Shown here piece after piece: positions 49,003 through 58,715 of a stretch of DNA of 64,000 bases (positions within the stretch are counted from its first letter, which is position 1; each line of letters starts with the position of its first letter). The stretch is from Candidatus Omnitrophota bacterium (GTDB lineage Bacteria > Omnitrophota > Gorgyraeia > Velamenicoccales > Velamenicoccaceae): assembly GCA_020052645.1 (NCBI GenBank), contig JAGVOQ010000009.1:1-64000 (forward strand), in the 5' to 3' direction. Both the position numbers and the translations under genes were made by a program. The notes below the pieces were generated by a model, which was given only the letters and a program-made list of their open reading frames with translations, had not been told where the DNA came from and ran no database searches.

Positions 49003-49881
49003 ATGCCGAACAATAAACTAATTGAAGAAAAAACTCTCAAGCGAACTGGGGGATGGGCTAAGATTCCCAATTTCATTATAGATACTGGTATTTGGGCTAA
49101 GCTAAATCCAAATGCAAAGGCTGTTTATATTGTTATCCTTAGCCACGCTCATTATCAGACAGGAGTTTGTAGCCCTAATAGAGAAACAGTCGCTAAGGAA
49201 GCCGGGATTAATGTTGATGGGTTTTTTAAGGCAAGGCAGGAACTAGAAGAAGAGGGATTAATCCAGACCTGGAGACGAAAAATTAATTGCCAATGGAACT
49301 ATAAGATTATAAAAACCCCTGAAGAACAACGAGAGGCGTTAGATAAGTTACGGAGTAAATCCATAGCTAACATAGGCAAGGGTGGTAATGTACGGAATCA
49401 ATCCATAGCTTATCTCAAGGATGATAAGGGTAGATTCATCAAAAGTGATGAGAAGGTACGGAATGAATCCATACCTCCAGTACGGAATGAATCCATAACT
49501 AACCTTCACCGGAATGAATCCATAACTAAAGAGAATATAAGAATAAATACTAAAGAGAATAGCAACACAGGCTCGTCTTCGGCTGTCTTTCAGAGCCAAG
49601 CCTCGCCTGTTCTAACTGAAGACAACCTTAAAAACAGTTGTTTAGCGGTAGCTGAACCTTGCGAAGCGGGGGTCGGCGTAATCTCAGCTCCCGAGTCGAG
49701 CGTTGAACAGCTCCTCTTAAAAACGGGGTTGTTTAATGGTTCTGAGGAGCGGGTCGGTTTCAAGGTTGTGGCTTTACGAGCCGAGAGGTTTCCTAGCCGT
49801 ATGCTTTTGGGCTGGGGGGTCGCAGAAAATGATATTCCGCCTATTTTAGATGCTCTCAACTTAGAAGTCGCTAGGGTTTAA
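49003..49881 (+). CDS. winged-HTH replication-initiator-like protein (HTH_36 / lambda-O-like layout)
   Basis: GGWAKIPNFIIDTGIWAKLNPNAKAVYIVILSHAHYQTGVCSPNRETVAKEAGINVDGFFKARQELEEEGLI; central repeats VRNESI. Confidence 0.7.
   Translation: MPNNKLIEEKTLKRTGGWAKIPNFIIDTGIWAKLNPNAKAVYIVILSHAHYQTGVCSPNRETVAKEAGINVDGFFKARQELEEEGLIQTWRRKINCQWNYKIIKTPEEQREALDKLRSKSIANIGKGGNVRNQSIAYLKDDKGRFIKSDEKVRNESIPPVRNESITNLHRNESITKENIRINTKENSNTGSSSAVFQSQASPVLTEDNLKNSCLAVAEPCEAGVGVISAPESSVEQLLLKTGLFNGSEERVGFKVVALRAERFPSRMLLGWGVAENDIPPILDALNLEVARV
49349..49527. repeat. five iteron-like 20-bp repeats inside the Rep-like gene
   Basis: TACGGAATGAATCCATAnCT-type units at 49349, 49391, 49457, 49481, 49508; units are imperfect palindromes. 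Confidence 0.75.
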
Positions 49882-49925
49882 AAGAATTATGCGGAAAATA
49901 ACAAGGACAAACGAAAGGGCTAACA

Positions 49926-50075
49926 ATGAAGAGAACTGAAGCAATAGACTGGGAAGCTGAAGAACTTCGAAAAGATATCCAAAAATGGATGGATGATTAT
50001 TACATGACAAACTATGGCTTAAGCTACAGAGAATTTATCCTGATGGATGCACAAGTAAAACAGGATAATAGCTAA
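49926..50075 (+). CDS. small hypothetical protein (49 aa), not in supplied ORF list
   Basis: MKRTEAIDWEAEELRKDIQKWMDDYYMTNYGLSYREFILMDAQVKQDNS*. Confidence 0.45.
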   Translation: MKRTEAIDWEAEELRKDIQKWMDDYYMTNYGLSYREFILMDAQVKQDNS

Positions 50076-50105
50076 ACATAATTCGGCGAAAGACAAAAAG
50101 GGCAC

Positions 50106-50612
50106 ATGAGAGAATTATCACCTAAGGAACTAAGATTCATAGAGCTCTATCTGAACTCAGACAATATAGCAACCTACTGCAACGCTACAGAAAGCTACTG
50201 CCAGGCTTACCAGCTAAATAATCGTAATTTGGCGGGAGTCAAAGGGAGCCTATTGTTAAGAAAAGGTAGGGTAAAACGTTATAAGGAGGAAGTAATGAGT
50301 GAATTTAAGATTGATGTAAGCAAACACTTGAGAACACTGGACAAAAAGCTAGATTCCCTCACAGAAGAGGGCAAAATCAGCAAAGAAGAGCTCATGGCAA
50401 TAAGATTACTGGCTGAGACAGAAGGCAAGATAGGTTCAAAGAGTAATATCCAGGCTGTTCAGATTCAAGTGGGGAGCAATGGGCAGATAAACTTAGAAAC
50501 TATGGGGTTATTTACTCTCTTAGAGCTACAGAAGAAGATTGAAGAGCAGTTAGAAAATAAGTTAAAGAGCCTAAACATGAATAAGACTGAAGGAGCAGAA
50601 CAAACAAGTTAA
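50106..50612 (+). CDS. phage terminase small subunit-like protein
   Basis: LSPKELRFIELYLNSDNIATYCNATESYCQAYQ..GVKGSLLLRKGRVKRYKEEV matches the TerS N-terminal HTH pattern. Confidence 0.65.
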   Translation: MRELSPKELRFIELYLNSDNIATYCNATESYCQAYQLNNRNLAGVKGSLLLRKGRVKRYKEEVMSEFKIDVSKHLRTLDKKLDSLTEEGKISKEELMAIRLLAETEGKIGSKSNIQAVQIQVGSNGQINLETMGLFTLLELQKKIEEQLENKLKSLNMNKTEGAEQTS

Positions 50613-51316
50613 AACTTATTTGGTATAGGATTAGAGAGTATTTGTAAGCACAGAATTGTTTAGGGGACTATTTTGGTTTAGGAAGGCTTTAGTTTTAGCT
50701 TTAGCTCCCAGTAATACTTAAAGCTCTTTATCTCTGATACTGAGGTTGATACTGTCTCTCATTCGATAGGATATAGATATAAAGCATACCCACCCACAGG
50801 AACCCACCCATAGGAAACAATAACAACATAGTAGTAAAAATATTATAGTTCAGGTTCAGTCGGTTAATAATAATCTAAGTTTAGACCCACCCGGCGGTAC
50901 CCAGGGCATACCCCCCAGCCGAGGGGTGTGTAGAACATATTACGATTCGGATATTTTTATATCAGAAACCAAATTCCCGGGCTACAAGCTACTTCGAGAA
51001 CTTGACATGTTTGTTTTTCTGAGCACAAAACAAGCCTTCTGTGGGGTCTTTAAGCCATATTGCTACGCCTAGAAATTACAAGCTCAATTCCAATCCAAAT
51101 TTTGCAATAGTTTTTCAAAATCCTTTAGAACTTTTTTAGCAACATCACACTTTTTGAGTTCTGCAAAACTCCCTCACAAAAAAGGGCACTATTTCGCCTA
51201 GGATGCCCCAGGTTGCATCGAGGTCTTCTAAACACACTGGGAGACGATTTAAAGGGCGTGAGCACAAAATCAGTTTTGAGTTCGTTGATTGTAGGGCAAA
51301 TTTCGAGAGGTGAGTT

Positions 51317-51877
51317 TTAAACGATTGGTATGCGACGAATACTATTCTCAAAATCGGGGATGTTGTCTGGGTAAAACACGATATTTATTCCGTTTGGGTC
51401 AACGGCGCTTTTCTGCTTTAGTGCTTGTGCGCAATATGGTTTCCCATAAAACAGATGAAAGAATTTCTCTTTCTTTTGGTCTGGGTCAGGTGTCGGGTCA
51501 ACTCCCTCTGATTCACAGATAGAGATTGTGTCAATGCAGGATATAGGTTTTAGGATGAGAGCGTAATGTGCATGGGCAGACTTCATTGCTTCAGCGCCGT
51601 AGTTTTTCTCAACTTCCATCTTAGCGGTGCTTGATGCGATTGAATAAAAATAATTTCCAGTTCCCGCCACGCTACCTAAACCTTGCCGACATTTCTCTTG
51701 AAACTGCTCAATCGATAAATTGTTGGGATTTTTGGCATTTCTATTTTCCTGACCCGTAGGGATATCTAGGGCGTATGTCCCTATGGTGGTTCTATAGATT
51801 TTTTCTCCTGGTTTTAGGATAAAAGTATGCTTTGATATATCTATTTTTCTTAAGTCAATATCGTCTTTTGTTCGCAT
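51317..51877 (-). CDS. element hypothetical protein (possible cargo)
   Basis: 186-aa ORF; no firm family. Confidence 0.5.
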   Translation of the reverse strand: MRTKDDIDLRKIDISKHTFILKPGEKIYRTTIGTYALDIPTGQENRNAKNPNNLSIEQFQEKCRQGLGSVAGTGNYFYSIASSTAKMEVEKNYGAEAMKSAHAHYALILKPISCIDTISICESEGVDPTPDPDQKKEKFFHLFYGKPYCAQALKQKSAVDPNGINIVFYPDNIPDFENSIRRIPIV

Positions 51878-51899
51878 CTTTGTTCATTGCAGGTCAGAT

Positions 51900-52370
51900 T
51901 TACTTACTCGTGTAGTCATTAAGTAGTTTCTTCTTCTGTTCATCAAACTCGCCTTTGGTGATAAGTCTGTCGGATAGTAACTTATTAAGAGTTTTAATTT
52001 TGGTTTCTAATTCATTATTGTTCGTCTGGACATCTATTTTCTGGTCGGATTTTACATCGCCAATAACTTTTATAACTTGTGTTGGGTCTTTGGTGCTGTC
52101 AAAGTCTCCTTTTGCCCCAAATGCGGCGACTTTACCTTCTTGGATACAAACAAAGTAAGGTTCGTAATTTGCCCATTGAGCTGGTTCAGCCGATGGCACA
52201 AGGCGATAATTCAAATATTCTTTATCTCCTATTGCCGCTGTGCTGTCGGGTTTCCCCATCTTCTTTATAACTTCTTCTTTGCTCATTCCAATGCTAATTT
52301 GGTTAAGTTGACTAGCAGTAGCACAACCATATAAACCTAAACATAACAATAAAGTAATTAGTTTTTTCAT
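51900..52370 (-). CDS. BamE/SmpA-like lipoprotein with C-terminal SHOCT-like motif
   Basis: lipobox LYGC; IGMSKEEVIKKMGKPD; LNKLLSDRLITKGEFDEQKKKLL. Confidence 0.7.
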   Translation of the reverse strand: MKKLITLLLCLGLYGCATASQLNQISIGMSKEEVIKKMGKPDSTAAIGDKEYLNYRLVPSAEPAQWANYEPYFVCIQEGKVAAFGAKGDFDSTKDPTQVIKVIGDVKSDQKIDVQTNNNELETKIKTLNKLLSDRLITKGEFDEQKKKLLNDYTSK

Positions 52371-52387
52371 CTTCGCCTCCGATTAGG

Positions 52388-52747
52388 TCAATGAGGAATC
52401 AATTTTTTCACGAACAAATAAAGCAGTGTTGAAATACTTAATGCAACTCCGTAAAAAACGATGGAATTTTTTAGGGTGTGGTTTCGGGTAGAATTTGATT
52501 TATTTTTATAGATTTTACCTGAACCCAGGTCTTTAATAAATTCGTCTACCGCTTTGTCCATTGATTCTTGAAATTCTTTATATTTTTCTTCACCCAGTGT
52601 TTTTCTGAGTTCATTGTCTCTTTCTCTGAAGTCTTTTTCTTGTTTCTCCTTTGTCCTCTTTAGTCCTTCCGCAGTTCTTGTGATGTAAACATTAAGAAAA
52701 TGGAAAAGCAATAGAACAAAGCAAAGAGAAGCAAGAATTAGTACCAT
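52388..52747 (-). CDS. small membrane protein
   Basis: TM segments at both ends. Confidence 0.5.
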   Translation of the reverse strand: MVLILASLCFVLLLFHFLNVYITRTAEGLKRTKEKQEKDFRERDNELRKTLGEEKYKEFQESMDKAVDEFIKDLGSGKIYKNKSNSTRNHTLKNSIVFYGVALSISTLLYLFVKKLIPH

Positions 52748-52865
52748 ATTCGCCTCCAGGGTTAATTAAAAACATTCTATCACTCAAGGAGACTTATGCC
52801 AGAACAAAATATAAATCAATTTAAAAACAATCAAACAAAACGAAATATAACGAAAGGTAAGACAA

Positions 52866-53720
52866 ATGAGTAATTGGGGAGACAATTTTGCAAATGCTTT
52901 CTTGCATAGTAGGGAAATGGCACAGCAAAGAAGCATGGTTCAAATGAGGATTGACGCCGAACTCGGAACGAGAGGTTATGAGAGGATGGAAGGCTCTGAC
53001 ATTAAAGACTATCTTGTAAATCAACAACGTCCTTCATATTCCACAAAAGATGAAGGTTCAGCCGTCATACCTACTGATTCAAAACTTACCAACGGTCAGG
53101 TTTTAAATAAGACAGGTCAGGTAGTCGGTGAATATGCCCCTGGTTATGAACCTAAACCTTTGAAGGATACTGAGCAGACGGGTAGCGTCATTCGAGTCGG
53201 GAATAATTATTATCGATGGAACGAAGACCTGGCAAAAAGAATCTCAGGTCAGGCAATTAAGCCGACAGTAAAAGACCTTAATAAATCTTTCTCTGGAGTG
53301 GCTAAAACTTTTAATCTTCCAGGCGGAAATTTAACCGTTACAAATAAACAAGGTGTTTCCCATGTCGATATTGTACCTACACAAGAGCAGACTCAGCAAC
53401 CCATCGCTCAACCTGTTTCTTCGGCTCCGAATGATTTAGAAATGAGAAAATCTATGATGCAACAGGCTGTTCAAAACGCCGTAAAGCAGGGTGCTTCTCA
53501 GGATGAAATCATGGCTGGGATTCAGGAAGAAGGCTTTAATCCAAATGAATTTATGAATCTATCTATGGCACAACCTCAAGATAATCTTCGTCAATATGCT
53601 TTAAATGGTGTTTTAGGTGGAGTGGGTTTTTCTCAAATGAGTAATGATGATATTAAACGTGTTCTTATTAATCAACTCGAACGTAAAGTAAAAAAATACA
53701 CAGGAAGGGCGGTTGTATAA
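52866..53720 (+). CDS. phage-like structural/accessory protein
   Basis: SD GAAAGG; operon with 53721 gene. Confidence 0.5.
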   Translation: MSNWGDNFANAFLHSREMAQQRSMVQMRIDAELGTRGYERMEGSDIKDYLVNQQRPSYSTKDEGSAVIPTDSKLTNGQVLNKTGQVVGEYAPGYEPKPLKDTEQTGSVIRVGNNYYRWNEDLAKRISGQAIKPTVKDLNKSFSGVAKTFNLPGGNLTVTNKQGVSHVDIVPTQEQTQQPIAQPVSSAPNDLEMRKSMMQQAVQNAVKQGASQDEIMAGIQEEGFNPNEFMNLSMAQPQDNLRQYALNGVLGGVGFSQMSNDDIKRVLINQLERKVKKYTGRAVV

Positions 53721-56264
53721 ATGGGAAAGTTTTTAGAAAAATATCTACAACCAGGGAAGGGTATCAAAGATTATTTATTTGAGCCCATCTCTAAACAACT
53801 AACAGGAAAATCATTAGGAGAACGAGCAGACCTTCTTAACAAGGCAGGAAATGCTATCGCTGATAAAGCCGGAATGAGTGGTAAACCTTTATCCGTTACC
53901 GAGGCATTTATTAAACAACTCCCTTCAGCAGTGGGTCAGGCTTTAATTCAAACAGCAGACCTATCACCAGCAGATGTGGCTTTGATGGCTGGGACTGCCG
54001 GAGTAGCAAGAATCCCTGTTGCAGGGACTACCGTCGGAGCAATAGCAAAGACAGTTCCTGTTGGGAGAGGTTTCGTCCAAGGCGTTAAAGAGTTAGGCAA
54101 GACAGCCCAAGTGGTAGAACAAGCCCTCCCGGGAGCCATCACGCCAGAGCCGATAGTTAAAGAACCGCCGATTCGGACTCCTGAGCAATTCGCAGAGAAT
54201 ATTAACCTAACAAAATTTCCTGAAGATGTCCGAGGAAAGGTCTATGAAGTTATTACTGATAAACCTTCCATAGGCAAGACGCCAAAGGTTTCCGATGAAG
54301 AACTCTTTAAGATGGCGAGTGAATTAAAAGGGACTCCGACTATAAACTATCTTTCAAACTTAAAAGAAGGAACGGTTGAAGCTGAAGCCTTAAAGCTAAG
54401 ACAAGGAAACACTCAGCTAATCAGAGATGTATTAAAACAAGACCTTACTCAACTAAAGGACGGTCTCGATGGATTGATTGAAGACGGACTTACTAAACAA
54501 AGAAAAGTCGCATCTATCTTCGGTCGTGGTTTACGACAGCAGAAACTCCCGGCTGATGAACAGCAAGGGATGGCATTTTTGATTGACGATAAAATAACAG
54601 CTATCAAGAGAGACCCTATTCTTGGAAAAGATGCGGAGCTAATTGGTTCTTTAACAAAATTAAGAGACACAGTTGTTGATAAAGAGTTTAATCCTACGAT
54701 GTGGAATAAAGTCTATTCTGGCTGGATGAACTCTATTTTAAGTAATCCTATGACCCACATTGTCAATACTGCAAGTAATACGTTATTCACTCTGGCGAAA
54801 ATCCCTGAGAAGTTTGCAAGTGCTATGTGGGATTTACCAATTTCAGCTGTAACGGGCAAGAGAACTCAATACTTCGGTGAAATTCCAGCAATGGTTAAGG
54901 GCTTAATGAGCAAAGAGAAACTACCCGTCGAGCTTATGCCGGGTTCCAAGATTGAACATTTCTCTCAACCAATAAAAGGAATGGCGGGAAAGATAATAGG
55001 TACCCCGGGGAATCTATTGCAACTTGAGGACAATCTTGCAAAGAACACAATAGGCAGAATGGAGTTATATGCTCAAAGGTATGCTGGAAAGACAGGAGCA
55101 GAATTAACAGAGGCTGTTCAAAACGAACAACTCTATAGGACTTTTCAGAATGAACCTAACGCAATAGCAAAGGCATTGATGCACGTAAGAGACAAAGTGC
55201 CCGGACTTCGTTATGTAGTTCCATTCTTAAAGACACCAGCGAATCTGATTGACCGGGGACTAGAAAGAACCCCTTTAGTTCTTGGAAAGATTCTTTATAA
55301 AGGAGCCACTAAGACATACACCCAGGAAGAATTATCAAAAGACTTGGGGCTTTTAAGTCTCGGTTCAACACTTGCAGGATGGATTGCCTGGCAAAAGGTA
55401 AAAGGAAACATAACAGGCAACGCTCCGGAGAAACCAGCAGATAGAGATGCTTTCTATAGGCAAGGCAAGAAACCAAATGCAATAAAAGTCGGTGAATATT
55501 GGGTTCCGTTAGACAGGCTTGAGCCAGTAGGTTCAGCTTTTTCAATCATCGCTAACCTAATACAAGATTATCAGAATAGCGATAAAGACCTTTCTTCGGA
55601 AAAAGTCTTAGATGCCGTTGGTGGATTAGCAAAGACCTTAACGAATAAGACCTATCTGTCAGGAATGACGAACTTTATTAAGGCAACTTCAGACCCGGAG
55701 ATGTATGGAGCAAGTTGGCTCCGTAGAATTTCTTCGGGAGCGGTGCCTAATGCTTTGAGTTTTTTAGCTCAAATTAAAGACCCGTATTATAGAGAAGCGA
55801 ATAGCGTTCTTGATTATCTCAAAGCAAAGGTGCCTGGGTTATCAGAGACTCTTCCTACTAAACTTAATGCCTTTGGTGAACCAGTTAAACGAGATGTCTT
55901 AAATATCGGAAAAGAGAAACCTTCTCAACTAGAGACTTCTATTGCTGATACTCCAATAGGTTTTCCGTCGAAGATGGCGGGGAAAGTGAAGATGTCCCCA
56001 GATACTTATCACAAGGTTTTAATGCTCTCTGGCGGGACGATTAAAAAAGACATAGAAACTTTGGCGAGTAATCCAGAGTTTAGGAAGCTACCTCAAGCTG
56101 ACCGGGAGAAGATTGTCGCTGACGTTGTGGCACGTGCCAGGAGAGACGTAAAAAAGAAAGTCCTTAGTAATCTTGTTCAACCAATAAAGCCATCACATGC
56201 AGAATTGGAAAAGTTCAGAGTATTCGGTAAGAGTGATTTTTATAAAAAGTATGGCACAAAATAA
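53721..56264 (+). CDS. large phage internal-virion/ejection-like protein (847 aa)
   Basis: WMNSILSNPMTHIVNTASNTL and DRDAFYRQGKKPNAIKVGEYWVPLDRLEPVGSAFSIIANL resemble large podovirus-like internal proteins. Confidence 0.5.
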   Translation: MGKFLEKYLQPGKGIKDYLFEPISKQLTGKSLGERADLLNKAGNAIADKAGMSGKPLSVTEAFIKQLPSAVGQALIQTADLSPADVALMAGTAGVARIPVAGTTVGAIAKTVPVGRGFVQGVKELGKTAQVVEQALPGAITPEPIVKEPPIRTPEQFAENINLTKFPEDVRGKVYEVITDKPSIGKTPKVSDEELFKMASELKGTPTINYLSNLKEGTVEAEALKLRQGNTQLIRDVLKQDLTQLKDGLDGLIEDGLTKQRKVASIFGRGLRQQKLPADEQQGMAFLIDDKITAIKRDPILGKDAELIGSLTKLRDTVVDKEFNPTMWNKVYSGWMNSILSNPMTHIVNTASNTLFTLAKIPEKFASAMWDLPISAVTGKRTQYFGEIPAMVKGLMSKEKLPVELMPGSKIEHFSQPIKGMAGKIIGTPGNLLQLEDNLAKNTIGRMELYAQRYAGKTGAELTEAVQNEQLYRTFQNEPNAIAKALMHVRDKVPGLRYVVPFLKTPANLIDRGLERTPLVLGKILYKGATKTYTQEELSKDLGLLSLGSTLAGWIAWQKVKGNITGNAPEKPADRDAFYRQGKKPNAIKVGEYWVPLDRLEPVGSAFSIIANLIQDYQNSDKDLSSEKVLDAVGGLAKTLTNKTYLSGMTNFIKATSDPEMYGASWLRRISSGAVPNALSFLAQIKDPYYREANSVLDYLKAKVPGLSETLPTKLNAFGEPVKRDVLNIGKEKPSQLETSIADTPIGFPSKMAGKVKMSPDTYHKVLMLSGGTIKKDIETLASNPEFRKLPQADREKIVADVVARARRDVKKKVLSNLVQPIKPSHAELEKFRVFGKSDFYKKYGTK

Positions 56265-56277
56265 ACAGGAGGAATAA

Positions 56278-56946
56278 ATGGAGAACGAAAACGTTGTAGA
56301 GAACCAACCTCAACAAGAGACACCGCAGGTAGAGCAACCCCCAACCATTGAGGAGCAAGAAAAGCGAATAGAATATTTTCTGAAAAAGAAAAATCTATAT
56401 CATCTGAAAGAGAACGTGCTTAACGAAGTTGCAAATGTCGAAAAAGAAATGGAAAAAGTTGGTATAGACCCAAAGAGTGTTTCCTTGCAAGACCTTAAAC
56501 AGGGACGAGCTTTACCAGAAACGGTTCAGATTGCTTTCGAGAAGCTAGAGAAGGCAAGAATTAGAGCCACAGGTTCTCTTGCACACGCTGTTAGAGAGGC
56601 TGATAAATCAGGTGAATTGGTGAACTTCAAAGACGAATACAACAATGTCCAGAAACAAATTGTCGCCGAGGAACAAAGGAAGAAGCATCTCTCCGAGGCT
56701 TATGAAAAAATGCAGAATCATCCTACAAAAGAAAATCGCATGGAATATGTGAAAATTGGGGTGGGCTTAGATACAAAGCCTTTTGGGACGTTACGTGCAA
56801 AGGATGATGTTGACCTCGTGAAGAGACACCAAGAAGGTATGCAAGGAATTAGAGAAAGAATAAATGAGGAAAATAGAAGAATGACTGCGATGAAACCTGG
56901 ATTCTCTAAATTACGTGGCGACCAAAGACCAATTGGAGAAAGATAA
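56278..56946 (+). CDS. coiled-coil phage-like protein
   Basis: ORF, SD GGAGGA, operon position. Confidence 0.55.
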   Translation: MENENVVENQPQQETPQVEQPPTIEEQEKRIEYFLKKKNLYHLKENVLNEVANVEKEMEKVGIDPKSVSLQDLKQGRALPETVQIAFEKLEKARIRATGSLAHAVREADKSGELVNFKDEYNNVQKQIVAEEQRKKHLSEAYEKMQNHPTKENRMEYVKIGVGLDTKPFGTLRAKDDVDLVKRHQEGMQGIRERINEENRRMTAMKPGFSKLRGDQRPIGER

Positions 56947-57332
56947 TGTCAGAAGGAATGGTGAAGTCGGCAGTTCAAACGATGCGGGAGAATATCGCTT
57001 CCAGAGCACCACTCCCCCAAGGGTATGTCCCAAGCGAACCTTATCCAAAGCTCTTTAATATGCTTGAAGTCTGGGGCTCTGACACAGACGATAGAGAAGT
57101 TCATGAGAAGGCGAAGTTTATTTATGAAGCCCTGAAAGGGGAAGGAGAACCTCTCGAGAAGTTGGTTTCTCTTTTTACTGAACTAGGAGCAACTCCTGTT
57201 GGGGACACGAAATTAAATCGGGTCTATAGGTATTTAAAACTCAAGAATGAAGCAAAAAAAGTCATGCAACACTTTGACGTTCTCGCAGGGGAAATGAACT
57301 CTTTAAAGAAAGACGATAAGAGCGAAGAATAA
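56946..57332 (+). CDS. hypothetical protein
   Basis: 1-bp overlap with upstream gene. Confidence 0.5.
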   Translation: MSEGMVKSAVQTMRENIASRAPLPQGYVPSEPYPKLFNMLEVWGSDTDDREVHEKAKFIYEALKGEGEPLEKLVSLFTELGATPVGDTKLNRVYRYLKLKNEAKKVMQHFDVLAGEMNSLKKDDKSEE

Positions 57333-57339
57333 AAGAACC

Positions 57340-57404
57340 GGGGCTACCCTCCTTACCTCGGATGGGTTTCATTCTCTTGGCTCTCCGAGGTTTGCCCCTT
57401 TTTT
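57340..57404 (+). terminator. long-stem intrinsic terminator closing the 52866-57332 operon
   Basis: GGGGC..CCTCGG..CCGAGG..GCCCCTTTTTT. Confidence 0.7.
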
Positions 57405-57501
57405 GAAAAAATCTCTCTCTAGGATTGTCTAAGTTACATTATTTCACGTCGAACCTTACTATATCACCCCATGTTTTGAGCACAAACAACGGAGTTGATT
57501 A

Positions 57502-57666
57502 ATGCCGAGAAAAAAGAAAGTATCAAAGTATCCAGTAGGATTAATGACAGAAGAAGAACGAAGACTATTTAGAATCTATACAACGATATGCCCGACTTGT
57601 GAATCAAGAAATACTTGTAGTATTTGCCCTGAGGGGTTAGAGAAGAGTGCTTGGGGGTGTTATTGA
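57502..57666 (+). CDS. small Cys-rich (putative zinc-binding) protein, not in supplied ORF list
   Basis: MPRKKKVSKYPVGLMTEEERRLFRIYTTICPTCESRNTCSICPEGLEKSAWGCY*. Confidence 0.45.
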   Translation: MPRKKKVSKYPVGLMTEEERRLFRIYTTICPTCESRNTCSICPEGLEKSAWGCY

Positions 57667-58148
57667 GGAACGACAACAGAGGGGTCTTTCTTATATCTGT
57701 CAATAAAATCAATATAATTATCTACAATTCCAAAAAGATATTTTGGATATTCTTCATTCGGAAATTCTTCCTTCCATAATTTAGGGTTGAACCAAACCCA
57801 TATTTTGAGTCTTTCCATAAGTGAATCATGTATTGAGTTTAATTCTATGGAGGATGGTTGCTTTTCGCCACGTTTCTCAAGTTGGTCTTTAAAGTAAAGA
57901 ATTAGCCCATTGACTACTTTTTCTCTTTCCCATTGTATTTTGAGCTTGGGTTCAAGAGTAAGATATAAGAACGCAAAGGTGTATAGAATTATCAACAGCC
58001 ACCACGAATGCCCTGCTAACTGAATTTTGGTGATTGCATTATCTAAAGCTCCAATCAGAGTGAGGGGTACGAGAATAGCAAGAGTTGCTATTGGGATGTA
58101 TGGTATCGCTAGAAGAAGATTAATCCAAAACTTTCTTTCTTTATTCAT
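57660..58148 (-). CDS. membrane protein
   Basis: MNKERKFWINLLLAIPYIPIATLAILVPL; overlaps the upstream gene's stop. Confidence 0.5.
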   Translation of the reverse strand: MNKERKFWINLLLAIPYIPIATLAILVPLTLIGALDNAITKIQLAGHSWWLLIILYTFAFLYLTLEPKLKIQWEREKVVNGLILYFKDQLEKRGEKQPSSIELNSIHDSLMERLKIWVWFNPKLWKEEFPNEEYPKYLFGIVDNYIDFIDRYKKDPSVVVPQ

Positions 58149-58705
58149 CTTTGCCTCAATGTTCTTATCGCCCAAATGGTGAAGCGGATGAGCCAAAAAA
58201 GTGGATAAAGCAAACAGGAGAATACCTTTACTCTGCTATCTGCGTAGTCATGCAAAGCCTCCAAGAGCATTACTTCTTCTTTAGTAATGTAACTATATTT
58301 TACCTTTACACATAAATCGGCAATGATTCCAGATAGTTGATAGATAATGAAAGATATGAGTAGAAATAGGAGTAGAATTAATCCTTCTCTCGCCACTATC
58401 CGCCTGTAGTTTTTTTTCGTTTGTGGCTGTATGGGGATTTGTTGTGTAATAGTTGTTTCGTCGCTTAAGTTGAAATGACCCAAAATATACGGGGCAATAG
58501 GGGAAAATTGTAAACCAACGCTTATCGTTCTTTTATTCTGCTTTTCGGCTTGTATTATTACGGTCGCTATGGCATTTGCAGTTGTTGAAGCAAGAAGACC
58601 ACCGTTTTTTACTATTTCTTCTTGGATGTATTCTGTAGCCCTTATTGCGGAAATTGTTTCTGGGAGTTTAATCTCAAAAATATTTGATTCTTTCTGTTCG
58701 CTCAT
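58145..58705 (-). CDS. membrane protein
   Basis: two TM regions. Confidence 0.5.
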   Translation of the reverse strand: MSEQKESNIFEIKLPETISAIRATEYIQEEIVKNGGLLASTTANAIATVIIQAEKQNKRTISVGLQFSPIAPYILGHFNLSDETTITQQIPIQPQTKKNYRRIVAREGLILLLFLLISFIIYQLSGIIADLCVKVKYSYITKEEVMLLEALHDYADSRVKVFSCLLYPLFWLIRFTIWAIRTLRQR

Positions 58706-58715
58706 TTATGTGTCC

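Noticed and set aside
49348-49599. 83-aa minus ORF with repeated SYGFIPY
   Set aside because: This is the reverse translation of the iteron repeats within rep; no RBS or family support.
51145-51351. ORF 51145-51351 (minus) and 51310-51522 (plus) as genes
   Set aside because: Short, no motif, overlap the better 51317-51877 gene or lie in the non-coding tract.
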